From NCBI GenBank assembly GCA_963555705.1, contig OY743168.1:19474139-19538138 (forward strand): a DNA stretch of 64,000 nt, given 5' to 3'. A model generated the notes under the pieces. The model saw only the letters and a list, made by a program, of their open reading frames with translations. It ran no database searches and was not told where the DNA came from. The position numbers and the translations under genes were made by a program. How positions within the stretch are numbered: position 1 is the first letter of the stretch; each line of letters begins with the position of its first letter. Shown piece after piece: positions 11,538-21,653 of the stretch. Source of the DNA: Ligustrum vulgare. Its lineage: Eukaryota > Streptophyta > Magnoliopsida > Lamiales > Oleaceae.

Positions 11538-14500
11538 ATGAATAAAATTCTGCATTTGGTTTTCGGTGTTTTCGGTATTATTAATATTTTCCAGTTCCAG
11601 TTCTATTTATCTTTCTTTCTTGATTATGAATTATGATTGCATTAGCATATATCTTTCTTTGGTTTCTTTAGGAGGAATTGATTGAATCTGTATTTATGAA
11701 CAGGAAATGCTACTGGATTGTTTCTCTTCTTGGCTCCAACGTAAGTATTCTCAAAGCTCACGTACAGTACACCCTCTTTAAAAAATAAATAAAAAATAAA
11801 TAAAAGAAAACTGTCCCATGTGAACAAAATTTATTTTTCAGGTATTTAGGAGTCCTTAATAAAAAAATATTCTTGATGAAATTTTTTTTTCGACTTTTAC
11901 GAATTAATTGCAGGATTACATTCAAGAGGATAGTCATGAAAAGATCAACGGAACAGTTCTCAGGCATACCCTATGTCATGACATTGCTCAACTGCTTGCT
12001 TTCTGCATGGTACGTCATTTATTTAAAAATCTCCAAATATGTTATTTTAACAATTTTGGTACTTGCACGAATAAAGTTGTACTAACTAATATACTAAGCA
12101 TCTCATCCTAGGGCCACGAATAAAATATTGCGTATGGACCCCGCTTGGTTTTTTTTTTTTTTCCGTAATTTAAAAATTTTTATCGTAAAGGACCCCACTT
12201 GGTTGGTGTACTAATTTGTACAACTTTATTTGTATTTTAATTCTTATTTTAATACTCTATGATTATTGTATCTCGGAATTCCTTCTTAATCCTTGTTCGA
12301 TTCTATTTAAAATTTCTTTTTTTTTTTACGGTACTCAATTTCAACTATTCATTAAAATCAAACCCACAATATTTGACTTTTCAATTAAATCTCATCCATC
12401 AATTTTCCTGAAAATCACTATTCATTAAAAAAAAAAAAGATTTTTTTTTTAAAACAATATCAAACACACAAAAAAAATAAAATTCAAGCTAGTATAGAAT
12501 GATTGTTGCTTTTATTTATTTATTTATTCAAGATACGTAGATTTTCGCTGGGCCTATTTTTTACTCGTATTTATAACACTCAATTTACTTTTTATCTACA
12601 TATTTCGTGACATGCAAGTACTATCACCTCCCACAAATATTTTATATGTATTTTATAATTTAAATCATTTATAAACACTTCCAAAACATGCTTCAGTAAG
12701 ATGGTCACTCATTTTATTGAACATCGTATTGATTTAAACAGGTATGGACTCCCAATTATATCACCAAACAACATACTGGTGTCAATAATCAATGGCACTG
12801 GTGCAGCAATTGAATCAGTTTATGTACTAATTTTTTTAATATTTGCACCCAAGAAAGAGAAGGCCAAGATATTTGGACTACTTGTGGTCATCCTTGCAGT
12901 ATTTTCAGCTGTGGCATTTGTTTCTGTATTTGCCATCCATGACTTGCACAAAAGGAAGCTTATTTGTGGATTTGCTGCCACAATATTCTCTATCATAATG
13001 TACGCTTCACCTCTGTCAATCATGGTAAGACTTTATACATTGCGTGTTAGTATACTTTAAATTTGATGAGATTATAAGGTGGCGTTCTGTTTGTATTTTA
13101 TTTTGTATTTTCATTTTCGAAAATGTTTTGTGTTTTGTGTTTTGTGTTTTGTGTTTTCATCTTTGTTTTCAAATTTGCTGAAAACGCGTTTGGTTTGTCA
13201 TTTCTGAAAACTGTTTTTGAAAATGAAAAGCTGGAAAACATGTTCTGTTTGAAATTTTGCAGAACACTATTTAAACTATTTTTAATTAATTTACTTACAG
13301 AATATTACTAACTCCAACTCAAATTTCCTTTCACAATATACTAAAAATATGGTTACATGCAACACACTAATGTGAGCATTAAGAGTCTATATTAACACAG
13401 CTTGGTCAGGTTCCGGACTTGAGAAAGCTCTACTTATATTAAAATCCAGAAAATGCAAGTTCTTTCAAAACCACCAGAGTCCATTTATCATTGCATTTTT
13501 TGAAATATAACAACAAGAATTCTCATTTAATTTTTTTTTGTAATGTTGATATTGAATTCAATAAAACTTTATTTAAACTAAGTTCCAAGTTAGGATAATT
13601 CTAAAAAAAAAAAATTCTTTATTTAGGCTTAGTTCCAAGCTAGGATAATTCTAAAAAAAATAAAATAAAATAAAAACTTTATATTAAGCTTAGTTATAAG
13701 TTAAGATAATTCTATAATAAAAAAATAAAAAAAATCTCAAAACGCGTTTTCCGCGTTTTGGACATTTTTTGTCGAAATACACACAAAACGCTCAAAACGA
13801 TGTTTCGAGCGTTTTCCGTTTTGTGTACAAATTTTTTTTTTGTTTTTCAAAATGCGTTTTCGAAAATGGTAAAGAGAACGCGTTTTTAGCGTTTTCGAAA
13901 ATAAAAATAGAAAACGACCTCAAAACAGCAAAGAGAACATGGGCTAAGCTTACGCTTGGTAAATGTACGATTTTTGGTTTATAAAAATTTCCCAAGAATC
14001 ACGTGACATGTTTTGTTCATTTTCTTGTCGAGTCGCATCTAGTACTCCAGTGTTCCTAATGTAAGTACCTAACATTAGTTAAATGATGAAATGTCAAATC
14101 CATTGAAATCGGAAATAGTATTCTACTTACCTGTGTTCTGAATCTCTGATCAGTGATAACTGAAAACAATCAGTTTATTGCACGTATCTCGAGGTGAATT
14201 TATGGTTAAGAATTAAAAAGAAAAAATATGATTAAAAATTGTATGAAAAATTGAAGAGAATCATAAATGGGTTTATAGCCCATTTACCGAACACTGCTTG
14301 AAGTCTCAGATGGACAAGGGCTTATATAAGTTGGAGCTTGGTCAATCTATTTCACCATTGGCTGGGGTCTTTGGTCAACTCGCTAACTGTCGAAGACTCT
14401 AAATTGCATTTACTCTCTATTAGTCAAATTGAGAGTCAGTTGGACCTTTACATGTGAAATCGAAGCTTAGTTAGTATATTTGTGTTGAGAATTACACACA

Positions 14501-17500
14501 AATTTTCTATCTAATTAATTTCAAATGAATTTTGATGTTCAAAAAAATAATAAGCAAATTAGAAAATAAGTACGAACACAGAAATTTACGTGATTCGTTA
14601 ACTTGCCTACGTTCACGGACCCTCGTCAAAACTTTTCACTATATAATGAATTTTTACAATTATATAGAACTTGCACCCACCAAACCCTCAAGTATTGTAG
14701 AAAAATAATCAAGTTTTACCATATCTACCAATTTCTACTTCTTTGTACAACTCACAAAGAACCCAAGAAAAACTAAGATACTAGACTACATTTTTTCTCA
14801 CAATACTCTCTAATCAATGTGCAATTAATTAGCTCCTCGATACACATATTTATAGGTTAACATAACCCAAAAATGTGTATTACTTATATCCCAAGATATT
14901 TCCCCGTTGAAGTAGAATAATCAGAATAAGGAAAGAAATTCAAACCAAAAGATTATCTTCCTTTTCTTTTTACCCTTACCTTGGTTTCGAAGTTAACCAC
15001 TTTAACAAAAAAATCAATTGTTCAAGATATTCTCATTCTTAATGTGGGTCAAATATCCTAACAATCTCCACCTTGACACAAATTCATCCAAGCAAAAAAA
15101 TTCAAATTTAATCATTGGGTAAACGGCAAGCATTTAACACTTTGACGATCTCATACTCCACCATATGAGTATAACCAGCACTCAGAATTATCAACGAACT
15201 CGGAGCTTTTCATTTGCTCATGTCGAAAAAACTTACTGAAAATTATGGTGCAACTCCCATATTTGGCTTTCCTTGAGAGCTCATCAGCCATCGACATCAA
15301 ATTCACCACACACCTTGCATTAACGCCAAATCAATGTCTATGTGCAAACACATGTACCTACCAGCAAGAACACATCATCTATCATGTTACTAAAGTACAT
15401 CATCACCACCCTCCACCAGGAGAGTCGCATTGTCCACCTTCGAGCAGTTAGCCGACTCTGCTCCACCCTTTGGAAAATTTCTTCTTACATGACTAGATTT
15501 ACCACAGTTCCAACACATTACCTTCTTCTTCTTGGAGTTACCTTTCTTCCACTTTTCAGTAACAAGCAAAGCTTTTCAGATGAACTATCACTTCAACCTA
15601 ATCAACTTAACTTCTGAAAATTCCACCGTTTCCTTCCCGTACATCAAAATCAAGATGATGTGCTTAAACGTGGATGAAACAGACCAGATGAACATTATCC
15701 TCATCATCAATCTTAACTCCAATAGATTTCAGTTCAGAAACAATCTCATTGAGAATACTAAGTGTTGGGTGGATTTGTGAATAGTGACGCCAAAATAAGT
15801 AGAATGAGAATTTGTAAATCCAAGCCGAAAATTGGACAGAGTAACGGCAAGGAAAGTACAAACAAGAAGAAGAAGAAGAAGAAGAAGAAGAGAAGGACAA
15901 AGCCGATGCTAGAGTTGTACTCTTTGTCCTTAAGTCGAATTTGCCCCGCAACGGTGCCTACGGATTTCGGCAATCGACTCCCAAGATACAACGGCTTCAC
16001 TTGTGTTTGTAGCACTCCAAAACACAAGTACAACGAACCAAAATTAGGCTTATGTACTCCAAAGGATGCAATGAATCAAAACAAATGAAATGAATTTGAT
16101 TTTGGAGAGAAGTGAGGATGAGAGATGTTTTGCATATCAAAAAGTGAGGAATAGGACACCCAAAGGGTCCTATATATAGATCATGAAAGGGTGTGGACGA
16201 AATGGTTGAGGTCCAAACCATGCACCATTTCCAAACAATGCACCTTTATGAAAATGTGTCTTGTGGCCGGACAACCGTGCGGTCGCACGGTTTTACTCAA
16301 AAAATCGAAAAAATATTTGACGTGTGATCGCACGGTTTCCCAACCATGCTTCCGATATTAGTTTTCGAAATGTCAAATATACGCTTCAATACATGCAGAG
16401 AAATCAAAATTCTCTTTCGGGGGCGTTGCCCCCTCGACCCCCGCGACCTGACCGGGCAGGTCGATCCCCGTTTGTGCCCCCCGAAGCGGCGAAGTGGCAA
16501 ACAATTTTGCCTAAACAGATTGAGCCGAGCTTTTGAGTATTTAGCCAAAGTCGACATGAAGTCACTTTGATCGATTTTCAATTCTTGATTTATTAATCAA
16601 TATCCAACACTAAGATGGTCTAAGATTTTCATACCTGAATTCATTCTCAAAGAATGAAACCGCTCCTTCAGATATAAGTTATTTGACAAGCTCTTTGTCC
16701 GATACAACTCTTCAAGTTTTTCCCACAGTTCCTTCACAGTAAATATCCCATAAATATTTGCAAGAACATTTTTGGCCAAACAAAGTTGTAACATGCTAGC
16801 GGTCTTCAAATTTCAATCTTCTCAATATTCATCACTTGTGTTGGATCCAGTTTCTTTGTCAGAACTCGGGGTTGGTTTTTCCTTCAAAGCTTTCTGCAGT
16901 CCCGTCTGAATCAATTCATCCATGACTTGTATTTACCACAAACCAAAATTGATCTTCCAGTCAAATTTCTTCACGTTGTACTTTCCAAACATATTTTCTT
17001 TTGCTCAAAAAATCTTCGAAACACCTGATGCTCTGTTAATTAGACGTCAATTTCCCCGTCAACGGGCAACTGTTGGGAATTACACGCAAATTCCCTCTCT
17101 AATTAATTCCACGGGAATTTTGATGTTCAAGAAAATAATAAGCAAACTAGAAAATAAGTACGAACACAGAAATTTACGTGGTTCGGCAACTTGCCTACAT
17201 CCACGAACTCTCACCAAAGCTTTTCACTATATAATAAATTGTTACAATTATATAAAATTTGCACTCACCAAACCCCCTAAGTATTGTAGGAAAAATAATC
17301 AAGATTTATCACATCTACCAATTTCTAATTCTTTGTACAACCCACAAAGAACCCAAGAAAAACTAAGATGTTGGATTACATTTTTCCTCACAATACTCTC
17401 TAATCAATGTGCAATTAATTGGATCATCGATACACATATTTATAGGTTAACATAACCCAAAAACATGTATAACTTGTGCCCCCAAGATATTTCCTTGTTG

Positions 17501-18300
17501 AAATAGAATAATCAGAATAAGGAAAGAAATTCATACCAAAAGATTATCTTTATTTTCTTTTCACCCTTAACTTGGTCTCCAGGTTAACCACTTTAACAAG
17601 AAAATCAATTATCCAAGATATTCTCATTCTTAATTCGAATCAAATATCCTAACAATTTTTTTTGTCTGATTGAGATCTAGATCTTTAGTCAACTTACACT
17701 CAAAGCAAAAAATTCTTGAGTGCCACACAATATCTAGTCAAGTTTGAATTCAGTTGCACAGAGACCTACAAAACACGTGCTCAACGATTGGGCATAGGAT
17801 CTTTCTTTGACATGTACTCACGACTCAAAGTTGACTACACGTCAACAAATTGATATGAGTTTTTTGAATCATTAATTGGTACTAGTTACAATATTATTGA
17901 TGTAAAGTTTACATGTGCAGAGGATGGTTATTAAAACAAAGAGTGTGGAGTTCATGCCCTTCTTCTTGTCTTTGTTCGTTTTCTTATGTGGTACGTCATG
18001 GTTTATATACGGACTCATCGGGAAGGACCCTTTTCTAGCGGTATGTAATTGCAATCACGTCACAACTCATTTGTCTCTTTATTCTCTATCAGTTTAATTT
18101 TTTAGATGACGTGATTTAACAAAAAATGGGAAGGTAATCAATTGAGACTGACCATGATGATGCAGGTGCCAAATGGTTTTGGATGTGGATTAGGAGCAAT
18201 GCAGTTAATATTATACTTCATTTATCGTGGCAACAAAGGTGAAACCAAGAAACCTAACAAGGACGAATATCTGGAAATGGGCCTAAGCAAGCCCAATTAA
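11538..18300 (+). CDS. SWEET1: SWEET sugar transporter, clade I (SWEET1-like), six exons
   Basis: Seven-helix MtN3/saliva uniporter that moves hexoses across a membrane, usually the plasma membrane. Exons: 11538-11574, 11704-11740, 11914-12009, 12742-13024, 17921-18040 and 18166-18300. All introns are GT-AG and the phases join into 235 codons plus TAA, the normal family length. Exon 2 gives NATGLFLFLAPT, exon 3 STEQFSGIPYVMTLLN, exon 4 ISPNNILVSIINGTGA and FAPKKEKAKIFGL, exon 5 TKSVEFMPFFLSLF, exon 6 VPNGFGCGLGAMQL. Family landmarks are kept: prolines in LAPT (24), SGIPY (44), ASPLSI and FMPFF (164), Ser55, Asn74, Trp178 and Asn194. Exon 4 combines two blocks often split in SWEET genes. Intron 4 is 4.9 kb because of nested retrotransposons. 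The start was chosen because MNKILHLVFGVFG fits the family N terminus. No lesion was seen. The clade I assignment is from recall of family sequences. Confidence 0.9.
12010..12741 (+). other. SWEET intron 3
   Basis: 732-bp AT-rich intron with poly(T) and poly(A) runs. Donor gtacgt follows CATG, and acceptor ttaaacag precedes GTATGG. The codon for Trp57 is split across it. No inserted element with clear ends was seen. Confidence 0.8.
13060..13990. repeat. Repeat-derived DNA in SWEET intron 4
   Basis: Begins with tgttttgtgttttgtgtttt runs and ends with a segment rich in aacgcgttttcg-like palindromes (13738-13900). The two flanks share partial inverted similarity around ttttcgaaaat, suggesting an old TIR element, but no target duplication was found. 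Inside, 13565-13735 is an array of three units of about 60 bp, each containing aagttaggataattctaaa or a variant. Confidence 0.5.
14483..15063 (-). repeat. Copia 3' LTR (minus orientation)
   Basis: 581 bp, similar throughout to 17071-17654. Its outer end TGTTGAGAATTACACAC sits next to host intron. On the minus strand it follows the candidate polypurine tract at 15064-15080. Confidence 0.8.
15410..16900 (-). pseudogene. Copia gag remnant, split by a solo LTR
   Basis: Minus-strand pieces of the Gag capsid protein of a copia element. At 16597-16809 the frame contains TVKELWEKLEELYRTKSLSN and YLKERFHSLRM, the UBN2-type Gag core. At about 15465-15540 a zinc-knuckle relic reads CWNCGKSSHVRRNF, with the final cysteine of CX2CX4HX4C replaced by phenylalanine. 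The solo LTR at 15763-16609 separates the two. Stops and frame changes are frequent. Confidence 0.72.
15763..16609. mobile_element. Solo LTR nested in the copia element
   Basis: 847 bp, TGTTGGGTGG...ATATCCAACA, flanked by CTAAG on both sides (15758-15762 and 16610-16614). It contains a long GAA run (15866-15895) and a GC-rich stretch (16418-16495, gggggcgttgccccctcgac) of a kind common in plant LTRs. Its insertion splits the copia gag remnant. No internal region is present. Confidence 0.85.
17071..17654 (-). repeat. Copia 5' LTR (minus orientation)
   Basis: 584 bp. Partner of 14483-15063 with many substitutions. It ends on the right at ctaaca, next to the imperfect target duplication. Confidence 0.8.
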
Positions 18301-18811
18301 TATAATGTTCGTAATGGTTTGATCCTTAATTTCTTGTTTTCGGAATTGGTAAATGTTTTTTATTTGAGGAGTTTAATCAATGTAATCATCAAAATCATTG
18401 GGATGAAGTGTAAAGAAAAACACAACTGAAATAGGTGGCTGATCTTAATTTTTCGTGGTTGATATATAGATCTTAATCTTATCTTAGTCTTAGTCTTAAT
18501 CTTAATAAATATTAAAGTAGAATAGTAGTTACCAAAATTAGCACATAATTTTCTGCCAAAACAACTTTCTAAATTTGTAAATGTTTGTTGTGAATCATTT
18601 ATTTGAGAAGACCGTGAATCGTTTATTTGATAAATAACAGAAACAGTTAGAAGTTGGTTGAAAACTATCGCTAAAGAAAAATTTCCACCCATTTGTCAAA
18701 TGGCCTCAAGTGGTCAGGATTCAAGGAACTAGATATTGTATCTATGTTTTGAGCGCCAGAGGTCATACGGTGAAAATGTATATGTTATCTTCAGGTTTAT
18801 ATTTTACAAGA

Positions 18812-18878
<67 letters not shown>

Positions 18879-19798
18879 AAAGAGTAGAAAAAAGAAAGAT
18901 AAAAGATAAAATAGAACGATGATAAGTCAAGTAGTTTGATATAATTAAAAAAAAATAGCGAAGGAGGTACCAATAGAAAAGTTGTTAGTTTTATACAAAA
19001 TGATTTGAATTCGTGCTTCATTTTGAGATTTTTTCCCCTACTAATCCCTATTAATTTTTGCAATTGGTTTATGTAATTTTAGAGATTGCCTTCGACATTT
19101 TTTTATTTTACATGAGAAATTCATTCAAGATTTGATTTTATGCTTATTTAATCAAAATTATCTATAATTATAAGAATATTGTGATGAACATATTTCTTGA
19201 ATTCACATGTTACCCCCTCAATTTATAATCCTTATCATGTAGAAGTAATTGGGGGCACATAAGGTTGGATTATCATGTAGAAGTAATTGTGTTCATTTCT
19301 TAAGCGTTGCTTTTTTATATTGGTAAATTGTGACATGATAAAAACAACCCGTCTCATCTAACTTTAGGTCTATTAATAAGGTTTTAACTTATAATGAGCT
19401 TGTGGAGAGTCTCGATAGCTTTAAAACTTATCTTCGGGTTGTCAATTATGTGATTTTTCCCTATTATTTTATTTTGCGATTATAATCGAATTTTGAATTC
19501 CTCTTTAACTATTATTATTTAACAACCGTTATGTAAATAAGAAAAAATGGTTTATAAATCACAAGATTTTTCAAACCAATTTTTAACTACACACATTTTC
19601 TCTCTTCAATTTTCAACCACTACTTTTTACTTAAAAAATATAAATAAATCAGTTTATAAAAAAAAAAAAAAAAAAAACATTATTACCAAACAAAGACTCA
19701 ATTATTTTAACAAAAATTCTTATCATTATTACAAAACCACGTGCAACGCATGTGTTATTCACCAGTATACTTAAAAGGCCATAATTTCGTATTAGTTT
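18301..19798. other. Spacer after SWEET
   Basis: The SWEET 3' UTR probably begins here, with an AATAAA-like signal near 18503. A TA microsatellite occupies 18816-18876. Positions 19543-19680 belong to a dispersed motif family (gtttataaatca, then aatttttaactacacaca and ttttctctctt) also seen near 35975, 47840 and, inverted, near 100 and 2280. A degenerate Helitron-like 3' end (cacgtgcaacgcatgtg, then caccagta) lies at 19739-19768. No gene was recognised. Confidence 0.55.
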
Positions 19799-20473
19799 TG
19801 TTGAATCCGGGCCCAAAGAAAGGTGCAGTGATCCACCAGCGAAGGTCCAATAGTGGCCCAACGGACCACGGCCCACAGCTCAAGGCCTGAAGTATCACCT
19901 GGGAAGAATGCCGAGGTGGTATGCCGAGCATACCTCTTTAAACCGACCTGGTTAATGCATAGCCGATGTGCTTTAAAGCCCAGCCGGGGCACTTTACGGC
20001 GCTGACCAGAAGAGAGATGGAGTCAGTGATGGGACACTGCCTTTACCAAGACGTGACAGGCGCTCATACCCTACGAAATGTAGCAATGATTACGGTTGAA
20101 AAGCAAGGTTGTCACCTCCATGAGCTAGGGTGATGACAAGTGTAAAGTATGCCACGTGTCGTGATCCAAGGCAAAAAGTCCCTCTATAAATAAAGCCCCG
20201 TTGTCTCCAAGAAAGGGGTTAGCAATTTCTCACTCTTAACGATATACTTCTCTCACTCCCTTTTCTCTCTTTTACACACTTATATCTCCCGCACCCAATA
20301 TATTTATATTTGCCCAAAATGAGTACTGACTTAGGCATCGGAGTGCAAACGGGGGCCACCTCGGCCCCCTTTGCAAACTGATTGTTTGTCACAGTGCGCA
20401 GGAAGTCCACGTGTTCAAGAGGGAGGAGCTGAGACGTGTTGGTCCAAGGTCCATCCGAATTTTGTGGTCAACA
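19799..20473 (+). repeat. 5' LTR of the Tat element
   Basis: 675 bp, TGTTGAATCC...TGGTCAACA. It carries a TATA box (ctataaataaag, 20184-20195) and short GC-rich segments. The matching 3' copy is at 31553-32227. Short open frames within it are not genes. Confidence 0.95.
20185..20192 (+). promoter_or_regulatory. TATA box in the 5' LTR
   Basis: TATAAATA in the plus orientation, about 290 bp before the end of the LTR. The same box occurs at 31939-31946 in the 3' LTR. It fixes the transcription direction of the element. Confidence 0.7.
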
Positions 20474-20475
20474 TT

Positions 20476-20493
20476 TTGGCGCCGTCTGTGGGA
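20476..20493 (+). promoter_or_regulatory. Primer-binding site
   Basis: tggcgccgtctgtgggaa starts two bases after the 5' LTR. Its first eight or nine bases fit the 3' end of a tRNA ending in CCA. tRNA-Asp is my best guess, from memory. Confidence 0.6.
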
Positions 20494-20548
20494 AACCATA
20501 CTGCTAACCACGAAAACACATGGTAAGAAGCCACACATAGAAAAGTAG

Positions 20549-20780
20549 CCTTGAAAAAGGTAGGAGCTTTGAAAGATAAGCTGGTTGGCCTTGAAAAAGG
20601 TAGGAGCTTTGAAAGATAAGCTGGATAACCTTGAAAAAGGTAAAAAACTTTGAAACACAAGTCTAAACACCCTTGAAAAAGGTAAAGAACTTTGAAACAT
20701 AAGTTTAACAACCTTGAAAAAGACTTGAAACAGCAAGACAAAGGTCTATCTATCCTTGAAAAGCAATCTAAGACCAGAAA
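20549..20780 (+). repeat. Leader minisatellite, six units of 40-42 bp
   Basis: Units begin with ccttgaaaa at 20549, 20589, 20629, 20671, 20712 and 20754. The first two are identical over almost their whole length and the later ones drift. The array lies between the primer-binding site and the gag start codon, in the transcribed leader where packaging or translation signals are expected. Confidence 0.88.
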
Positions 20781-20792
20781 CTCTTCTGAAAC

Positions 20793-21653
20793 ATGAATGA
20801 AAGTGACGGTGATGTTAACCCCCGTAGGGGAAGAAGTGGCCGACACAGCGAGGACGAAGTTCCTCAAGAAATCCATGAAAACGCCAACGAGGAAGTGGCA
20901 CAACCTAATCCACCTCGCCGGCATCGAAATCGCCGCATGATGCAAGACATGACACGTATGGCGGCCCAAATGCTGGAGATGCAGAGGCAGCAAATAGAAC
21001 AGACTGCTGCAATGAATGCCTTTATGGCCAGAGGGTACGCTGTGAACGAACCCGTGATGCCTCAGCAATACTCACAGCCACATTATTCACCATCCGAGGC
21101 GGCCACTGTATCTTATTATTATCAGGACCCACAGGCATACGCCGAAGTGGAATCCGAGCCCTTCTACGAGAGAGACCCAGAACATGAAACGCATGGGGAA
21201 AAAAACCCACTCCCAGCTAGACGGAGGGAGGCTTCTCCCGCAAAGTCCGGCAGTGTTTTCAGCCGAATAGGAGGGTTATTCAGGGGACAACGACGGGGAC
21301 AAACGGACCCAGGTCGGCATAATGCAGCAGAGCCTAGAAATAGGCGCGAGCGACGCGCTGAAGAAGCCTTGTCGCAGGATCAAATGTACAGGGACCAACA
21401 AGGTATGGGGGAGAAAGGATGGCATCAGTACATGAGCCTAGGAATAGGCAAGAAAGAAGAGTCAAAGCAGTTCGGACTAATCCTCGTAATGAATTGCAGA
21501 GCCATGAAAGGCCAAACTACGGCCACGTTCCACCACCACAAAGGTAGGAGCACGCCCCGCCGCCCTATGGCCAATACCGTGACCCGGAGTATTCCGGTCA
21601 CGAAGAGAACAGCGAGCTGCCGTCATACGAGTTGGATGAGGAAGAGGAAGTAA
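20793..21653 (+). CDS. gag: Tat Gag N-terminal region, frameshifted
   Basis: Structural protein of the virus-like particle. The ATG follows the leader repeats. The first ~200 residues are highly charged, with RRHRNRRMMQDMTRMAAQML and a Gln/Met-rich helix. By comparison with the downstream frame, the reading frame is wrong after about 21400-21460. The +1 frame there reads RRVKAVRTNPRNELQSHERP and leads into the capsid region, after a TAG at 21545-21547. So the true Gag is broken by one indel and one nonsense codon, and the last ~60 residues of this frame are not genuine. No signal peptide or membrane segment. Confidence 0.75.
   Translation: MNESDGDVNPRRGRSGRHSEDEVPQEIHENANEEVAQPNPPRRHRNRRMMQDMTRMAAQMLEMQRQQIEQTAAMNAFMARGYAVNEPVMPQQYSQPHYSPSEAATVSYYYQDPQAYAEVESEPFYERDPEHETHGEKNPLPARRREASPAKSGSVFSRIGGLFRGQRRGQTDPGRHNAAEPRNRRERRAEEALSQDQMYRDQQGMGEKGWHQYMSLGIGKKEESKQFGLILVMNCRAMKGQTTATFHHHKGRSTPRRPMANTVTRSIPVTKRTASCRHTSWMRKRK

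Larger units (their letters stand above)
14483..17654 (-). mobile_element. Decayed Ty1/copia retrotransposon in SWEET intron 4
   Basis: Two LTR copies, 14483-15063 and 17071-17654, both TG...CA, face the same way. On the minus strand the right copy is the 5' LTR. Support for the orientation: a CTATAAATATGTG TATA box on the minus strand of each LTR, a purine-rich aaggtggagatt just before the left LTR, and antisense gag remnants between them. Flanks are ATTTG and ATTTT, an imperfect 5-bp duplication. The interior is only about 2 kb and retains gag but no recognisable protease, RT or integrase, so most of pol is deleted. The LTRs have diverged clearly, so the insertion is older than the Tat element. 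It lies antisense to SWEET, inside an intron. Confidence 0.82.

Noticed and set aside
12820..13023. Minus-strand frame opposite SWEET exon 4
   Set aside because: Shadow of a conserved exon; the plus strand has the family motifs and splice sites.
15762..16088. Frame with a long lysine run
   Set aside because: The lysines come from the GAA/AAG run of the solo LTR; the frame begins at the LTR boundary.
20389..21068. Minus-strand frames opposite the Tat leader and gag
   Set aside because: They mirror the leader minisatellite and gag; the repeated protein motif comes from the 40-bp units. The element's antisense gene lies elsewhere (27994-30776).
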